From the NCBI RefSeq assembly GCF_009711415.1, contig NZ_SMLZ01000110.1:152905-216904 (forward strand): a DNA stretch of 64,000 nucleotides. Reading direction: 5' to 3'. The first letter of the stretch is position 1. Each line of letters opens with the position of its first letter. Of this stretch, positions 8,200 to 17,820 are shown piece by piece. The notes below the pieces were generated by a model, which saw only the letters and a list, made by a program, of their open reading frames with translations, searched no databases and had not been told where the DNA came from. Position numbers and translations under genes: made by a program. Source of the DNA: Roseibium denhamense. Lineage in GTDB: Bacteria > Pseudomonadota > Alphaproteobacteria > Rhizobiales > Stappiaceae.

Positions 8200-9455
8200 T
8201 GCTGGCACTCGGCATCGACATTGGCACATCAGGAGTGCGCACGGCGGTTCTGGAATATGGGGAGCTCATCTCTGAAGCGCGCACGCCCCATCTGACACAG
8301 GACCCGGCCAACATTGACGCCGAAAAATGGTGGAAGGCGGTCCGGCAGTGCCTGAGAATGCAGGGTCAAGCGCTCAGAGCTCTTGGCCGCGATTTATCCG
8401 AGATTTCAGGCATTGCGGTCGATGGAACATCCGGAACGATGGTTCTGACAGACACAGAACTGCGGCCGACCAGTCCGGGTCTGATGTATAATTCAAAGGG
8501 TTTTGAGGCGGAAGCTGCAATTATCGCAGACCATGTCTCCGGCCCTCACATCACAAAAGGTGGGAACTCGGCTCTTGCAAGGGCGATGCGGCTCAACAAA
8601 CTGTCCCGGTCCGAGCCTTCGCACCTCATGCATCAGGCCGACTTCATTGTTGCCAAGTTGTCAGGTGTTGGCGGACGGTCGGACTACAACAACGCCTTAA
8701 AGACCGGGTTCGACCCGGGCCCTGAAAAATGGCCTGACTGGATTGAGCATGTCTTTGACCCTGCACTTCTTCCGGTCGTTCATTCCCCTGGCGAACAATT
8801 AGATGAAGTGGCGCCTGACATCGCGCGTGACTTTGGTTTGTCACCGCAGACGACTGTTCACGCAGGGACAACAGACAGCATTGCGGCGTTTCTGGCCTCA
8901 GCCCCGCTCAAGCCAAGAGTTGCGGTCACCTCGCTGGGGTCGACAATTGCGGTAAAATACCTGTCGCCAATCCGGGTCGATGCACCCGAAATCGGTCTTT
9001 ATTCCCACAGACTAGGAGATCTCTGGCTGGCGGGCGGCGCCTCCAACAGCGGCGGCGCGGTGCTAAAGGCTCACTTTAGCGATGACCAGCTTCAAACCCT
9101 GAGCCAGGCAATTGACCCGGCCCAAAGCACTGGTCTGGACTTCTACCCCCTTCTGGACGCTGGAGAACGGTTTCCGGTCAATGATCCGGACTTGGCCCCG
9201 AGACTGGAACCATGCCCAGAAGATGATGTGGTATTTCTTCAGGCAATGCTGGAGGGCATGGCCCGGATTGAAGCAACCTGTTACCGAAAGATCGAAGCTC
9301 TGGGCGCGGGCTACCCTGAGACCGTTTACACAGCAGGAGGAGGCTCCGCCAACTCCGCCTGGACTGAGATCAGATCACGGGCTCTCGGACTAAAAATCGC
9401 GGTCTCCAAACACACAGAAGCTTCGATCGGCGCGGCACGGCTTGTGACGCTTTAG
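8199..9455 (+). CDS. FGGY-family carbohydrate kinase, D-ribulokinase/XK-1-like
   Basis: A 418-residue sugar kinase with the actin/Hsp70-like fold. The N-terminal phosphate motif is LGIDIGTSGVRTAVLE, followed by AVDGTSGTMVLTD and the second-domain motif TSLGSTIAVKYL. Short length and the block GRSDYNNALKTGFDPGPEKWP recall the D-ribulose kinase-type (plant XK-1/cyanobacterial) branch rather than classical xylulokinase or glycerol kinase of about 500 residues. The ATG at 8199 overlaps the aldolase stop (TGATG); an upstream extension would have to lie inside the aldolase gene. It phosphorylates a ketose or sugar acid that is then handled by the aldolase. The exact substrate is inferred. Confidence 0.88.
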   Translation: MLALGIDIGTSGVRTAVLEYGELISEARTPHLTQDPANIDAEKWWKAVRQCLRMQGQALRALGRDLSEISGIAVDGTSGTMVLTDTELRPTSPGLMYNSKGFEAEAAIIADHVSGPHITKGGNSALARAMRLNKLSRSEPSHLMHQADFIVAKLSGVGGRSDYNNALKTGFDPGPEKWPDWIEHVFDPALLPVVHSPGEQLDEVAPDIARDFGLSPQTTVHAGTTDSIAAFLASAPLKPRVAVTSLGSTIAVKYLSPIRVDAPEIGLYSHRLGDLWLAGGASNSGGAVLKAHFSDDQLQTLSQAIDPAQSTGLDFYPLLDAGERFPVNDPDLAPRLEPCPEDDVVFLQAMLEGMARIEATCYRKIEALGAGYPETVYTAGGGSANSAWTEIRSRALGLKIAVSKHTEASIGAARLVTL

Positions 9456-10025
9456 GATTCCAAGACGGGTCGGCTCGACTTGCACTTGGAATGCTTGCCT
9501 GTTTTTTCATTTACCTTCTTTCCGAGACCCGGATTGAGTGTTGGTCTTTGGATCCACCAATACTCAACTCCTCCCGCGGTAGAACACCGCTTAGCTGCCC
9601 CTCGTAAGGCACCCTCCAAGCAGAGCTGACAATTCTCTAAGAGTTCGCATTCGGCGCGGGCAAGAAGGCACGGTTTGCAATTCTCGATAACAGCTGACGA
9701 GTAACAACCGCTTTGGGCGGAAAGCGGCCTCTTGCTGCGGATTAAACGAATGTCGTCTTTTCGCGTATTAGGATGGCGACGCAAATCTTAAGTACGCGCA
9801 GCTTAGTCAATTTTCTCTCTGCCTCGCGGAAAATCTGCGACCGTTTCTTGTTGCTGTTTTGTTTTAATCGTTTTCATTGTGGCTGTTGAAACATACATAT
9901 GTGGCAATCGGTTAAGATGCCAAGAATAAATTGATATTTCGCTTGTAAATAGACGTATTTTGCAAACTGACTTTACCGTTTAATGTCGATTGAGATTGAT
10001 CATATGTTGCGTCAGAGGCAAGTAG
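9456..10025. other. Non-coding gap between the kinase and LysR genes
   Basis: This 570-bp stretch has no convincing gene. A leftward 110-codon frame (9452-9784) is rich in Cys and Arg, has no recognisable motif or ribosome-binding site, and was not accepted. The left part holds the stem-loop at 9534-9567. The last 150 bp before 10026 are AT-rich and probably carry the LysR promoter, but no clean -35/-10 pair could be named. Confidence 0.6.
9534..9567. terminator. Stem-loop after the kinase operon, possible terminator
   Basis: TTGAGTGTTGGT (9534-9545) pairs with ACCAATACTCAA (9556-9567) around a 10-base loop, a 12-bp stem with one G-T pair. It lies 79 bp after the FGGY kinase stop. No T-run follows on the plus strand, so it may be a weak or Rho-assisted terminator, an RNA-stabilising hairpin, or an operator. 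Confidence 0.4.
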
Positions 10026-10934
10026 ATGTCGTTTACTTTGAAGCAGGCTCGCTATTTTGTAGGAGCCGCAGAATATGGTGCAATTAGTCGAGCAGCTGTC
10101 GAATTATCCGTGTCACAGAGTTCTGTCACTGAAGCGATCAAGGATCTTGAGATCCGGCTCGGAGTGAAGTTGTTCGAGCGGCGCAAGCGTGGGATTGAGC
10201 TCACTCATGACGGCCATGTCTTCCTCCGCCACGCAAAGGCAATTCTGACGGAAGTCTCCAATGCAGAGATAAATCTCAGCAATCGCGAAAATGCTGTTTT
10301 TGGTGAACTCAATCTGGGTGTGACATCTCTGACCGCCGGTTATGTCCTGTCTGATCTCCTATCCCGGTTTCGTCGCGCGCAACCCTACATTGACACTAGG
10401 GCCATCGAAGACACCGGCGAATATCTGGAGCACCTTCTTGTCGGCGGCGAACTCGATATCGGCATCATGGTTGTGACAAACCTGCGCAATCACCATGCGC
10501 TTCATTCCGAAATTCTTGTCGTATCTCCCTATCGGTTGTGGCTTCCTCTTGGTCATCGTCTGAGCAGAAAAGAAAGCATCGCTATTGAGGATCTTGCCGA
10601 AGAACGGCTTATTCTCCTGGACGTCGATGAGATGGAGGCGGAGTCCATGCGCCTACTCGACGTTTTCGCTCAGCGACCGACAATTGCCTTTAGAACACGG
10701 TCGGTTGAGGCGGTGCGTTCCCTGGTAGCGAGTGGTGCCGGTGTTGCCTTGTTACCCGATCTCATCTATCGGCCCTGGTCGCTCGATGGCGAGCGGATTG
10801 AAAGCAGGGACGTCTCCGGTCAATTGCCCGTTGTCCAAGTCGGTCTGGTCTGGCGGCGCGGAGCAAACATCACCGCAACCGCCCGTAGTTTTATCTCGGT
10901 CGCTCAAACCTTTCACGCTCCTAGATTGCGCTGA
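10026..10934 (+). CDS. LysR-family transcriptional regulator
   Basis: A 302-residue regulator. The N-terminal winged helix-turn-helix is clear (LKQARYFVGAAEYGAISRAAVELSVSQSSVTEAIKDLEIRLGVKLFERRKRGIELT, residues 4-60, cited here as one domain), followed by a linker helix and a periplasmic-binding-protein-like ligand domain from about residue 90 (LNLGVTSLTAGYVLSDLLSRF). It is transcribed toward the polyamine-type ABC operon, whose first gene starts 101 bp downstream; a palindrome at 10934-10952 fits a LysR box. It therefore probably controls this uptake and aldehyde-oxidation operon. The inducer cannot be read. Confidence 0.93.
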   Translation: MSFTLKQARYFVGAAEYGAISRAAVELSVSQSSVTEAIKDLEIRLGVKLFERRKRGIELTHDGHVFLRHAKAILTEVSNAEINLSNRENAVFGELNLGVTSLTAGYVLSDLLSRFRRAQPYIDTRAIEDTGEYLEHLLVGGELDIGIMVVTNLRNHHALHSEILVVSPYRLWLPLGHRLSRKESIAIEDLAEERLILLDVDEMEAESMRLLDVFAQRPTIAFRTRSVEAVRSLVASGAGVALLPDLIYRPWSLDGERIESRDVSGQLPVVQVGLVWRRGANITATARSFISVAQTFHAPRLR

Positions 10935-10952
10935 TATCGGAAACGCCGATAT
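10934..10952. promoter_or_regulatory. Palindrome before the polyamine-type operon, candidate LysR box
   Basis: ATATCGG (10934-10940), a 5-base spacer and CCGATAT (10946-10952) form a perfect inverted repeat that contains a T-N11-A core, the usual LysR-family recognition pattern. It touches the LysR stop codon and lies 84 bp upstream of the binding-protein ATG. It could also form a short RNA hairpin at the end of the LysR message. Confidence 0.5.
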
Positions 10953-11035
10953 TAAGTCGCGGAATATTGAATTTGCCAATTTACGCTTGCTGCCTCAGTT
11001 TTTACCCCAGCGAAAATAGGCCTCAGAGGGTGAAC

Positions 11036-12199
11036 ATGAGACAGTTTCTAAAGACCACAGCAATTGTGAGCCTATGTGCTCTCATCGCCACACCGTCTTT
11101 CGCCGCCAATATGGTGACAGAACTTGGTGACGGCGAAGGCGAGCTGAACATTGTAGCTTGGCCGGGCTATATTGAACGTGGTGAAACATCAGCTGATTTT
11201 GACTGGGTGACCGGCTTTGAAAAAGCCACGGGGTGCATGGTTAAAGTCAAAACGGCCAATACTTCCGATGAGATGGTGGCTCTGATGAACGAGGGCGGCT
11301 TTGATCTCGTCACCGCCTCGGGGGATGCCAGTCTTCGGATGGTCGCCGGAAAACGCGTCCAACCTATCAACACCGCATTGATCCCAAGTTGGGACAGCAT
11401 AGATGAACGGTTGAAAGAGGCGCCTTGGCACTTTGTCGACCAGACGCACTACGGCACGCCATACATGTGGGGCCCAAACATCCTCATGTACAATACGAAG
11501 GTTTTTGGTGAGACACCTCCAAGTTCATGGTCGGTGGTCTTCGAAGAACAAAACCTCCCGGACGGCGAAAGTAATATTGGCCGCGTTCAAGCCTATGATG
11601 GCCCGATACACATTGCTGATGCTGCCTTGTATTTGATGACACACAAGCCAGAGCTCGCAATTGTGTCTCCATACGAGCTGAATGCGGACCAATATGCAGC
11701 GGCACTGGACCTGCTGCGCGAGCAGCGGAAGCTTGTGAGCCGCTACTGGCATGATGCCTTTATTCAAATCGACGACTTTAAGAACGAAGGTATGGCTGCT
11801 TCGGGCTCATGGCCGTTCCAGCGCAACTTGTTGCAAAGTGATGGCGCGCCGATCGCTAGCGTCATTCCCCAAGAGGGCGTAACAGGTTGGGCCGATACCA
11901 CGATGATGCACGTGGACAGCGCCAATCCAAATTGCGCCTACTTGTGGATGGAGCATACGCTCAGCTCGAATTTAATGTCTGACCTTTCTGTATGGTTCGG
12001 CGCAAACCCGGCTGTTCCGGCAGCATGCACTGACGGGCGCGGTATGCAGACCGCTGAAGGTTGCACCAAAAACGGCTTCGACGAGTTCGACAGGGTCAGT
12101 TTCTGGACGACACCGGTGACCAGGTGTGAAAGCCAGGATGAGTGTGTTCCCTACTACCGTTGGGTCTCGGATTACATCGGGGTCATCGGTGGACGCTAA
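11036..12199 (+). CDS. Polyamine-type ABC transporter substrate-binding protein
   Basis: A 387-residue periplasmic binding protein of the PotD/PotF group. The signal peptide is MRQFLKTTAIVSLCALIATPSFA with cleavage before A-N; the mature start LNIVAWPGYIERG is the typical spermidine/putrescine-binding strand. GAGGG lies 6 nt before the ATG at 11036, and the alternative upstream in-frame starts lie before the signal peptide, so 11036 is preferred. Late Cys residues (PNCAYLW, PAACTDGRG, EGCTKNG, VTRCESQDECVPYYRW) are more numerous than usual and may form disulfides. It feeds the ATPase and two permeases encoded next. The neighbouring dehydrogenase suggests putrescine or a related amine as ligand. 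Confidence 0.92.
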   Translation: MRQFLKTTAIVSLCALIATPSFAANMVTELGDGEGELNIVAWPGYIERGETSADFDWVTGFEKATGCMVKVKTANTSDEMVALMNEGGFDLVTASGDASLRMVAGKRVQPINTALIPSWDSIDERLKEAPWHFVDQTHYGTPYMWGPNILMYNTKVFGETPPSSWSVVFEEQNLPDGESNIGRVQAYDGPIHIADAALYLMTHKPELAIVSPYELNADQYAAALDLLREQRKLVSRYWHDAFIQIDDFKNEGMAASGSWPFQRNLLQSDGAPIASVIPQEGVTGWADTTMMHVDSANPNCAYLWMEHTLSSNLMSDLSVWFGANPAVPAACTDGRGMQTAEGCTKNGFDEFDRVSFWTTPVTRCESQDECVPYYRWVSDYIGVIGGR

Positions 12200-12251
12200 A
12201 CTCGACAGGGACTTGGTCAGTACACATGTTTTCCAACCCTTGGCACACAGC

Positions 12252-13248
12252 ATGAAACCAGCAGTCTCGCTCCAAAACATCTCACGTCCATTTTGGCCAG
12301 GTTCAGGCTGTTGACGCTGTGAATCTCGACATTGCGGAGGGCGAATTTTTCGCCCTTCTCGGTCCCTCCGGATCCGGCAAGACAACTTGTCTGCGCCTCA
12401 TTGCCGGATTTGAACAACCAACAAGCGGCTCAGTTGTCATTTTCGGCGAAGACGCCACCCGCGTACCGCCGTACCGCCGCCCCGTGAACACCGTCTTTCA
12501 GGACTATGCCCTGTTTCCGCATTTGAACATTCTTGACAATGTCGCTTACGGTTTGATGGTGCGCGGTGAAAAAAAAGCAGCTCGGCGCCAGGCATCGGAA
12601 GAAGCCTTGTCCCTTGTCGCGCTCGCGGGATTTGGTGGCCGTAAACCATCAGAGCTATCCGGTGGGCAAAGACAGCGCGTTGCACTTGCGCGCGCCTTGG
12701 TTTTGAAACCTAAAGTGTTGCTGCTCGATGAGCCCCTCGGTGCCCTGGACCTGAAGCTCAGGGAACAAATGCAGACTGAGCTGAAAGCTCTCCAGCGGCG
12801 CCTCGGCATTACGTTCATTTTCGTAACGCACGATCAGGGCGAGGCGCTCTCAATGGCGGATCGTGTGGCAGTCTTCGATCGTGGTCACATTCAGCAAATT
12901 GGTGCGCCGCAGAATGTCTATGACAGACCTGAAACGCCGTTTGTGGCTGACTTCGTCGGATCTTCCAATGTTCTTCCGGCACATTTGGTCGCGCAACTGA
13001 TTGGGGAAACGGCCCCTGCAAGCCTGCGGCCTGAACAAATCCATTTGACCAGTGCTGACGGAAAGCTAAGTGGCAAAGTGATCGGTTCGGCCTTCTTGGG
13101 CGCTGCAACAAGGCTCGAGCTGGATGTCGAGGGAAACAGTCTGTCGGTTTTGCTCCCGAAGGCGGCGTCAGTTCCGGAGTTGGACAGTACCGTTCATTTG
13201 ACGTGGGACAAAGATGCGCTGCATGTGATGCGGGGCCCAGATGTCTGA
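12252..13248 (+). CDS. Polyamine-type ABC transporter ATP-binding protein with apparent N-terminal frameshift
   Basis: The cytoplasmic ATPase of the importer: Walker A GPSGSGKTT, Q-loop VFQDYALFP, signature LSGGQRQR, Walker B VLLLDEPLGALDLKLR, switch His in FVTHDQGEAL and a TOBE-like tail. The family's N-terminus is split between two frames. One frame gives MKPAVSLQNISRPF from the ATG at 12252 and then hits a stop; the other gives GQVQAVDAVNLDIAEGEF. Joining them needs removal of one T from TTTT at 12291-12294. As read, translation could only begin at GTG 12319, without the first beta strand and without a good ribosome-binding site. Either this is an indel error in the sequence or the importer is broken in this strain. 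Confidence 0.85.
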
Positions 13249-14164
13249 TACAACATCGGCCCCGTCGCGAATTTCGGATGCTTTTTGGCGGCAGCCGACG
13301 ATCCTGTTGCTTCTTCTTGTGACGCCACCATTGCTTTGGCTCGGCATTGTCTATCTGGGATCCCTATTTGCTCTTCTTGCCCAGAGCTTCTTCTCAATCG
13401 ACGAGTTTACAGGCTTGGTGCGTTACGAGTTCACGCTGAAGACCTATGCGGAACTGCTGCGTGCATCAAACTTCGATATCCTCATTCGAACAATTGTCAT
13501 GGCAAGTGCGGTGACGATCGCATCTGCGATCATCGCCTTTCCCATCGCCTACTACGCCGCCAGGTATGCAAGAGGGCGATGGAAAGCCGTGTTCTACCTC
13601 GGGATCATGTTGCCGCTTTGGTCAAGCTACCTGGTCAAAGTTTATTCCTGGAAGCTGATCCTCGCCAAAGAAGGCATCCTTAACTGGTTTTTTGAAACTC
13701 TCTACTTGAGCTGGATTTTGGAAGCGTATCTGGCGATACCGGTTGTCGGGGGCAACTCCCTGTCTGTGAGTTGGACCGGTACTTTCCTGGTCTTCGTATA
13801 CGTCTGGCTGCCCTTTATGATTCTGCCGGTCCAGGCTGCGCTCGAACGCGTGCCGCCCAGCATGTTGGAGGCTTCCGGTGACCTTGGAGCCTCGTCTGGA
13901 CAAACGCTGCGTCACGTGATCCTCCCCCTTGCCTTGCCTGGTATTATCGCGGGATCGATTTTCACCTTCTCGCTTACAATGGGCGACTACATCATCCCGC
14001 AGATCGTCGGCACTTCTGCAAGGATGATTGGCCAGGCCGTCTATCAGTTCCAGGGCACCGCCGGAAACATTCCGCTCGCTGCTGCATTCGCGGTCGTCCC
14101 CATCTTTGTCATGGGCATTTATCTAACGCTCGCCAAACGCGCAGGAGCGTTCGATGCACTCTAA
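13241..14164 (+). CDS. Polyamine-type ABC transporter permease (PotB type)
   Basis: A 307-residue inner-membrane permease. Hydrophobic segments include [23 protein letters not shown] near residue 20-45 and others at about 95-115, 125-145, 180-200, 230-255 and 280-300. The EAA loop is [22 protein letters not shown], about residues 207-228, followed by [24 protein letters not shown], the conserved PotB region. It overlaps the ATPase gene by 8 bp and the next permease by 11 bp, which shows tight coupling in one operon. Confidence 0.93.
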   Translation: MSDTTSAPSRISDAFWRQPTILLLLLVTPPLLWLGIVYLGSLFALLAQSFFSIDEFTGLVRYEFTLKTYAELLRASNFDILIRTIVMASAVTIASAIIAFPIAYYAARYARGRWKAVFYLGIMLPLWSSYLVKVYSWKLILAKEGILNWFFETLYLSWILEAYLAIPVVGGNSLSVSWTGTFLVFVYVWLPFMILPVQAALERVPPSMLEASGDLGASSGQTLRHVILPLALPGIIAGSIFTFSLTMGDYIIPQIVGTSARMIGQAVYQFQGTAGNIPLAAAFAVVPIFVMGIYLTLAKRAGAFDAL

Positions 14165-14957
14165 AGCCACGCTTGGACTCAAAGTTGCTGCTATGTGCGG
14201 GCTTTTGTTCCTGCATTTGCCGATCCTGCTGATTTTCGTTTACGCATTCACCACGGAAGACAAGTCCTATCAATGGCCTCCTCCCGGGCTAACGCTGCAA
14301 TGGTTTGGCGTGACCTGGAACCGTCCGGATGTTTGGGAGGCTTTGGGGCTATCACTTCGTGTTGCTGCGATCTCCACGGTTATCGCAATGGTGCTAGGAA
14401 CGTTGTGCGCTGCCGCTGTTGCGCGTTTCAGGTTCTTTGGACGAGAAACGATATCGCTTCTCGTGATTCTGCCGATTGCGCTGCCGGGCATCATCACAGG
14501 CATATCGCTGCGATCGGCGTTCAATATCGCTGACATACCCTTCAGCTTCTGGACCATTGTTCTGGGACACGCGACCTTCTGCATTGTCGTCGTGTACAAC
14601 AACGCCGTGGCCCGTTTCCGACGAACGTCAAGTTCTCTTGTCGAAGCCTCCATGGATCTCGGCGCAACATATTTCCAGACGCTGCGCTTCGTCATCATGC
14701 CGAACATAGCAACCGCGTTGTTGGCCGGAGGGATGCTTGCCTTTGCACTGAGCTTCGACGAGGTCATCGTCACGACGTTTACCGCCGGGCAGCAACAAAC
14801 GCTTCCGATCTGGATGCTGGAGGAACTGGTCCGGCCTCGCCAACGCCCGGTCACGAATGTGGTCGCGCTCCTGGTCGTGCTTGTCACGTTCGTTCCCATT
14901 CTTGCCGCCTACTACCTGACCCGCGGAACAGAAACTGTTGCCGGACAAGGCAAATAA
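14154..14957 (+). CDS. Polyamine-type ABC transporter permease (PotC type)
   Basis: A 267-residue permease, the second half of the channel. The EAA loop is [22 protein letters not shown] (about residues 162-183), then the typical PotC block [18 protein letters not shown]. Six hydrophobic helices can be traced. It overlaps the PotB-type gene by 11 bp and is followed 18 bp later by the aldehyde dehydrogenase gene, so import and oxidation are probably co-transcribed. Confidence 0.93.
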   Translation: MHSKATLGLKVAAMCGLLFLHLPILLIFVYAFTTEDKSYQWPPPGLTLQWFGVTWNRPDVWEALGLSLRVAAISTVIAMVLGTLCAAAVARFRFFGRETISLLVILPIALPGIITGISLRSAFNIADIPFSFWTIVLGHATFCIVVVYNNAVARFRRTSSSLVEASMDLGATYFQTLRFVIMPNIATALLAGGMLAFALSFDEVIVTTFTAGQQQTLPIWMLEELVRPRQRPVTNVVALLVVLVTFVPILAAYYLTRGTETVAGQGK

Positions 14958-14975
14958 TTACAGGGAGATAGACCC

Positions 14976-16400
14976 ATGCAAACCGAAATGCTGATTGGAA
15001 ACCGATTTGAAGCAGGCACCGAAGTAGAGGAAACTGTTTTGAACCCACGGACCGGTGAAACCCTGTTGAAAATACCGGAGGCCAACGCCGATCAGATCGA
15101 CCGCGCGGTAGCGGCGGCTCGTGTGGCTGCGCCCGGTTGGGCCAAAACCACACCAAGCGAGCGGTCAAGCCTGCTTCTCAAAATTGCTGACGCTGTTGAA
15201 GCCGACCTTGAAAACCTGGCCCAGCTGGAAGCACTCAATTGCGGCAAACCGATAAATGAAGTGCGAAACGAAGAAATTCCAGCCGTCGCTGACTGTTTTC
15301 GATACTTTGCAGGCGCCGTACGGAACATGCATGGACCCGTCGCTGGCGCTTATATGGCAGGACACACGTCCATGATCCGGCGCGACCCAATTGGCGTGAT
15401 AGCCTCGATCGCACCTTGGAACTACCCTATTATGATGATGGCGTGGAAGTTGGCGCCTGCGATTGCTGGCGGCAACACTGTCGTCATGAAACCGTCGGAA
15501 CAAACACCTCTCACTGCCCTCGCCTTCGCCAAAATCCTCTCCGGAATCCTTCCGGAGGGCGTCGTAAATGTCATAGCTGGACAAGGGGCATCGGTTGGAA
15601 ACGCGCTTGTCAATCACGCCGGCGTTGACATGATCTCGATTACCGGTGACGTCGCTACTGGCAAGAAGGTTCTGATGGCGGCATCGAAAGGCGTAAAACG
15701 CACCCATCTCGAGCTTGGCGGCAAAGCGCCAGTCATTGTTTATGGCGACGCAGACATAGCCCGCACGGTCGAAGGTCTCAAGGCATTTGGTTACTACAAT
15801 GCGGGACAAGACTGCACCGCAGCCTGTCGGGTGTATGCACACGCATCGGTCTACGACAATTTTGTCGCCGACTTGTCTTCTGCCGCAGCAAGTATCGTCT
15901 TCAATGAAAGCGATGATGACCAGAATGAGATACCACCCCTCATTTCACCGCGTCAGCGGGACCGCGTCGCCAGCTTCGTCCAAAGAGCAACTGAACAATC
16001 GCACATCGAAATCACGACCGGCGGCAACGTCGTGGACGGTGGAGGCTTCTACTTTCAACCAACTGTCGTGGCCGGCGCGCTCCAAACCGACGAAATCGTT
16101 CAACGTGAGGTTTTTGGACCAGTCGTGTCCGTCACCCGCTTTAGCGACGCAGATCCTGTTATAGACTGGGCCAATGACAGTCCTTACGGGTTGGCATCAT
16201 CTGTCTGGACCCAGGATATTAGCAAGGCTATGGAAGCTTCGGCTGCGCTGCAATACGGTTGCACCTGGGTGAATACTCATTTCATGCTGGTCAACGAAAT
16301 GCCCCATGGCGGTCTCAAACAGTCCGGCTACGGCAAGGATATGTCGATGTATGCGCTCGAAGACTACACCGCGGTACGCCATGTCATGATCGCGCATTGA
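14976..16400 (+). CDS. NAD(P)-dependent aldehyde dehydrogenase, gamma-aminobutyraldehyde/betaine-aldehyde type
   Basis: A 474-residue cytoplasmic ALDH. The oxyanion Asn is N149 (APWNYP), the general base E246 (LELGGK) and the catalytic Cys C280 (NAGQDC). The sequence around [13 protein letters not shown] and the late [14 protein letters not shown] block resemble gamma-aminobutyraldehyde dehydrogenases (PatD-like), which oxidise 4-aminobutanal from putrescine breakdown. A GGGAG site lies before the ATG. It is the last gene of the LysR-linked importer operon, which supports an amine-derived aldehyde substrate; betaine aldehyde is the main alternative. No aminotransferase or amine oxidase for the previous step lies next to it. 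Confidence 0.9.
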   Translation: MQTEMLIGNRFEAGTEVEETVLNPRTGETLLKIPEANADQIDRAVAAARVAAPGWAKTTPSERSSLLLKIADAVEADLENLAQLEALNCGKPINEVRNEEIPAVADCFRYFAGAVRNMHGPVAGAYMAGHTSMIRRDPIGVIASIAPWNYPIMMMAWKLAPAIAGGNTVVMKPSEQTPLTALAFAKILSGILPEGVVNVIAGQGASVGNALVNHAGVDMISITGDVATGKKVLMAASKGVKRTHLELGGKAPVIVYGDADIARTVEGLKAFGYYNAGQDCTAACRVYAHASVYDNFVADLSSAAASIVFNESDDDQNEIPPLISPRQRDRVASFVQRATEQSHIEITTGGNVVDGGGFYFQPTVVAGALQTDEIVQREVFGPVVSVTRFSDADPVIDWANDSPYGLASSVWTQDISKAMEASAALQYGCTWVNTHFMLVNEMPHGGLKQSGYGKDMSMYALEDYTAVRHVMIAH

Positions 16401-16538
16401 GTTCACGAGCCTGATCGAAACGGTAAAATGACAATAGTTTGTTTACGGCAGTAAGCTTCATGATCCCAAGTAAATAACTATTCGTCATATAATCCGAACT
16501 GAACCGCACCGGGTTTGCCGGAGGCTGTTTGGTATAAG

Positions 16539-17443
16539 TTATGGGGCCACGGCCGTTTGATCCAGCGCGGCGTAGTAATCTTCCTCCGCTTCAGCCGGAG
16601 GGATGTTTCCTATTGGCTCCAGAAGACGCCGGTGGTTGAACCAGTCGACCCATTGGAGCGTTGCGAACTCGACGGCTTCGAAGTTTCGCCAAGGCCCACG
16701 CCGATGAATGACCTCGGCCTTGTAAAACCCGTTGATCGTTTCTGCGAGCGCGTTGTCATAGGAGTCGCCTACGCTCCCGACCGAGGGGTCGATGCCTGCT
16801 TCTGCCAGCCGCTCGGAATAGCGAATGGACATGTACTGGACACCCCTCTCAGAGTGATGCACAAGGCCACCGCCAGAACGGGACTCCGCTCATGAAGTGC
16901 CTGCTCCAGGGCATCGAGAACGAAGGTGGCATGCGCTGTCCGGCAGACGCGCCAGCCGACGATACGGCGGGCAAATGCATCAATGACGAAGGCGACATAG
17001 ACGAAGCCCTGCCAGGTGGCAACGTACGTGAAATCCGAAACCCAGAGCCTGTTCGGCACCTGTGCCTTGAACTGGCGGTTCACACGGTCGAGTGGACTGG
17101 GTGCCGACTTGTCCGCAAACGTCGTTTTGACAGGCTTACCTCGGATGATCCCCTGAAGCCCCATCGCCCTCATGAGCCGGGCCACGGTGCAGCGGGCAAC
17201 ATCGAAGCCCTCCCGTTGCAATTGCCGCCAGACCTTGCGCACGCCATAGACTCGGAAGTTCTCCTCGAAGACGCCGCGTATCTCTATCTTCAAGGCGATA
17301 TCGCGGTGGGCGCGGACTGAAAGCCGGTCCACGTCCTCACGCTTGGCGATGTTCTCGTAATAAGTCGACGGGGCAATCGGCAGAACTCTGCAAATCGGCT
17401 CGACCCCGAACACCGGGCGATGCTCATCGATGAAAGAAATCAT
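16539..17443 (-). pseudogene. IS3-family transposase OrfB (DDE), single frameshift
   Basis: The catalytic subunit of the element. The first frame (17443 down to about 16875) carries the HTH_21 region and rve core start (NRLWVSDFTYVATWQGFVYVAFVIDAFARRIVGW), then reads out of frame. The second frame resumes with VHHSERGVQYMSIRYSERLAE and includes the third acidic residue in SYDNALAETINGFYKAEV. Restoring one G in the CTGGCGGTGG stretch near 16873-16876 joins them into a normal protein of about 300 residues. As read, the active site is split, so the copy is probably inactive unless the shift is a sequencing error. Confidence 0.88.
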
Positions 17444-17766
17444 CGCTTCAGTGGGCGGTCGAGCTCCGCCTGGGCAAAATAAGCAGACGCCTTGCGCAGG
17501 ATCTCGTTGGCCTGACGAAGCTCACGATTCTCCCGCTCAAGAGCTTTCATCTTCTCGGCTACATCGCTCGGTAGGCCAGCTGGCTTGCCGCTGTCGACCT
17601 CTGTCTTCTTGACCCATTCATGCAGCGTCGCTGGAGCGCAGCCGATCTTGACCGCGATAGAAGAAACTGCGGCCCACCGGGACGGATGTTCGCCTTCATG
17701 CTCGAGCACCATGCGGATGGCGCGTTCGCGTACCTCAGCTGAAAACTTGTTTGTTGTTTTGCTCAT
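17440..17766 (-). CDS. IS3-family transposase OrfA
   Basis: A 108-residue DNA-binding subunit. The helix-turn-helix is visible ([19 protein letters not shown] then [19 protein letters not shown]), followed by a leucine-zipper-like coiled coil ([30 protein letters not shown], residues about 72-101). It overlaps orfB by 4 bp, the point where IS3 elements usually produce an OrfAB fusion by -1 frameshifting. It binds the terminal repeats of its own element. Confidence 0.92.
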   Translation of the reverse strand: MSKTTNKFSAEVRERAIRMVLEHEGEHPSRWAAVSSIAVKIGCAPATLHEWVKKTEVDSGKPAGLPSDVAEKMKALERENRELRQANEILRKASAYFAQAELDRPLKR

Positions 17767-17820
17767 AACTCCACTTTCTCAGAAGTTGGAGCCTCCGACA
17801 AACCCGGTGCGGTTCAGAAC

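Larger units (their letters stand above)
16500..17816 (-). mobile_element. IS3-family insertion sequence, complete ends, 1317 bp
   Basis: Terminal inverted repeats read TGAACCGCACCGGGTTTGCC at the left end (16500-16519) and its near-exact complement at the right end (17797-17816); matching continues to about 27 bp with one mismatch. GAAC directly flanks both ends (16496-16499 and 17817-17820), a 4-bp target duplication. Inside are leftward orfA and orfB in the usual overlapping arrangement. The target was the gap after the aldehyde dehydrogenase gene. The intact target duplication shows a simple insertion, not a rearrangement. Confidence 0.93.

Noticed and set aside
9452..9784. Leftward 110-codon Cys-rich frame after the kinase gene
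   Set aside because: No ribosome-binding site, no recognisable motif, and it overlaps a stem-loop and the kinase stop region; composition fits a chance frame.
12319..13248. ATPase gene starting at GTG 12319
   Set aside because: This would remove the first beta strand of the family and has no ribosome-binding site; the missing N-terminus is found in another frame from 12252, so a frameshift explains it better.
14270..14899. Leftward frame of 209 codons opposite the PotC-type permease
   Set aside because: Low-complexity antisense of a permease gene with clear family motifs.
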